Made by a program: the position numbers and the translations under genes. A model generated the notes under the pieces. The model did not search any database. It was given only the letters and a program-made list of their open reading frames with translations, and had not been told where the DNA came from. A stretch of 64,000 nt of DNA from Pseudomonas sp. AOB-7 (GTDB lineage: Bacteria; Pseudomonadota; Gammaproteobacteria; Pseudomonadales; Pseudomonadaceae): NCBI RefSeq assembly GCF_003696305.1, contig NZ_RFFK01000008.1:1-64000 (forward strand), given 5' to 3'. Positions 63,110 to 64,000 of the stretch are shown here, one piece after another. Within the stretch, counting starts at the first letter, position 1; each line of letters starts with the position of its first letter.

Positions 63110-64000
63110 TTACTTCACCAGCGCCTTCCAGGGCTTCAGGCTTTGCAGGATCTGCGCCTGGCTGGCGCGCAGCTGGCGCTGCTCGTCGTCGAGCGGCTGC
63201 TGGGCCAGCAGCTGGAACTTGTTCAGCTCGCCGTACAGGCGGTCGACCTCGGCCACCTCGAGCACGCCGCGGGCCAGGCGCAGCCAGACCAGCAGGCGCT
63301 CCAGGCGCGGCAGCTGCTCGGCCAGGTCTTCCGGTTGCTGCTGGTAGCGGCGCAGTTGCAGCGCCGCGCCTTCCTCGGCGAGCAGGGTCGGCAGCCAGTT
63401 GCCCAGCGCCGCGCCGCCCTGGCGGTTGCCGCGGTTGTTGCGCGCGGCGGTCCAGCCGCGGTTCAGCAGCCAGTGCGACAGCTGCAGCGACAGCAGGCCC
63501 CAGCGGCAGCCGTCCAGCTCGGCGGCGAACAGCGCCGGGGCGTTGCGCCGCATGCTGTCGTCCAGCTGGCCGGCGGCCAGGCGCGGGCGCCAGTCGGCCA
63601 GCAGGGCGTCGAGCTGCTCGCGCAGTTCCCGCGAGCTGGCGCGCGGCGCGGCCTGGCCGAGGCTGGCGAGCAGCGCGCGCAGGTCGACCAGTTGCTGCAG
63701 CCAGTCCTGCAGCAGGCTCCAGTGTCCGTTGAAGCGGTATTGCTCGGCCAGGCGCTGGCTGGCGCCGAGCAGGTGCCAGGCGAGGGCGGCAAAGGCATCG
63801 TCCAGGGTTGTCTCGGCGCTCGGCTGCGGCGCCGGCAGACTCAGGCTGTAGCTGCCGGCGTCGAACAGACGGTAGCCACGCTCGGCCTTGCTGATGTCGC
63901 AGGGCATCAGCGGCAGCTCGGCGGCCAGTTCGCAGGCCAGCTCCAGCAGCGCCGTCGGTTCGCCCTGGCGCAGTTCCAGCTCCAGCTCGCAGATTTCTTC
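63110..64000 (-). CDS. CYTH-CHAD domain protein (inorganic triphosphatase-like), partial
   Basis: The gene runs off the right edge: the frame is open to 64000, so 296 residues of the C-terminal part are seen. The first visible residues, EEICELELELRQG, are the end of a CYTH triphosphatase beta barrel. The remainder (about 245 residues with SLLQDWLQQLVDLRALLASL) is a CHAD helical domain that binds polyphosphate. Together they fit YgiF-like inorganic triphosphatases. The CHAD length and composition are normal. The start is outside the window; an internal ATG at 63907 is not the real start. Confidence 0.8.
   Translation of the reverse strand, partial: EEICELELELRQGEPTALLELACELAAELPLMPCDISKAERGYRLFDAGSYSLSLPAPQPSAETTLDDAFAALAWHLLGASQRLAEQYRFNGHWSLLQDWLQQLVDLRALLASLGQAAPRASSRELREQLDALLADWRPRLAAGQLDDSMRRNAPALFAAELDGCRWGLLSLQLSHWLLNRGWTAARNNRGNRQGGAALGNWLPTLLAEEGAALQLRRYQQQPEDLAEQLPRLERLLVWLRLARGVLEVAEVDRLYGELNKFQLLAQQPLDDEQRQLRASQAQILQSLKPWKALVK

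Overview
The window is GC-rich, densely packed chromosomal DNA that reads as a Pseudomonas of the stutzeri/alcaligenes/mendocina sort. The evidence is OprD-family porins, OscA, the lsfA-ssuEADCBF operon, the Pseudomonas-type DesA, a DUF2388 secreted protein and integron attC sites of the type known from P. stutzeri and P. alcaligenes. The species cannot be fixed from the sequence alone. No rRNA, tRNA, CRISPR or complete insertion sequence was seen.

Layout. 0-6.5 kb: housekeeping and miscellaneous genes (hydroxybutyrate dehydrogenase, PhoD-like phosphatase, Crp-type regulator, Mpo1-like membrane protein, XRE/MmyB-like regulator). 6.5-24 kb: an oxyanion and sulfur block with the sulfate importer (oscA-sbp-cysTWA), a sigma54-type AAA+ protein with no DNA-binding domain, the molybdate importer modABC, a YeeE/YedE transporter, a periplasmic rhodanese, an SfnB/DszC-like flavin monooxygenase with an orphan sulfonate-type binding protein, and an OprD-family porin. 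24.2-29.1 kb: an AT-richer integron cassette array, all genes on the minus strand, with five clear attC sites plus one doubtful terminal one and no integrase in view. Its cassettes encode an SRA-HNH (type IV restriction-like) nuclease, a HEPN-motif protein and several exported, membrane or unknown proteins. 29.8-37.2 kb: chromate transporter, a GNAT acetyltransferase and the sulfonate operon lsfA-ssuEADCBF.

37.2-50.9 kb: seven minus-strand genes in an overlapping series. In transcription order they are a PAS-GGDEF-EAL protein, a REC-HDOD regulator, three large related sensor kinases, a CheY-like receiver and an Hpt-REC-REC-GGDEF protein. Together they look like a multi-kinase phosphorelay feeding c-di-GMP turnover. 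51-55 kb: desA, a PAS-GGDEF cyclase and an OprE-like porin, matching from memory the P. aeruginosa PA0286-PA0291 neighbourhood. 55-64 kb: a DUF2388 protein, a GNAT/NfeD/SPFH operon, two divergent L,D-transpeptidases, a GspE/PilB-type ATPase, an Lrp/AsnC regulator and a CYTH-CHAD protein cut by the window end.

The unifying theme of the first 37 kb is uptake and use of sulfur and related oxyanions: sulfate, thiosulfate, sulfonates, molybdate and chromate. AT-rich upstream regions of several sulfur genes share a T(T/A)ATTCTTTTT element that may mark a common sulfur-starvation regulon. The most novel part is the integrase-less cassette array. The sensory operon and the truncated sigma54 activator come next.
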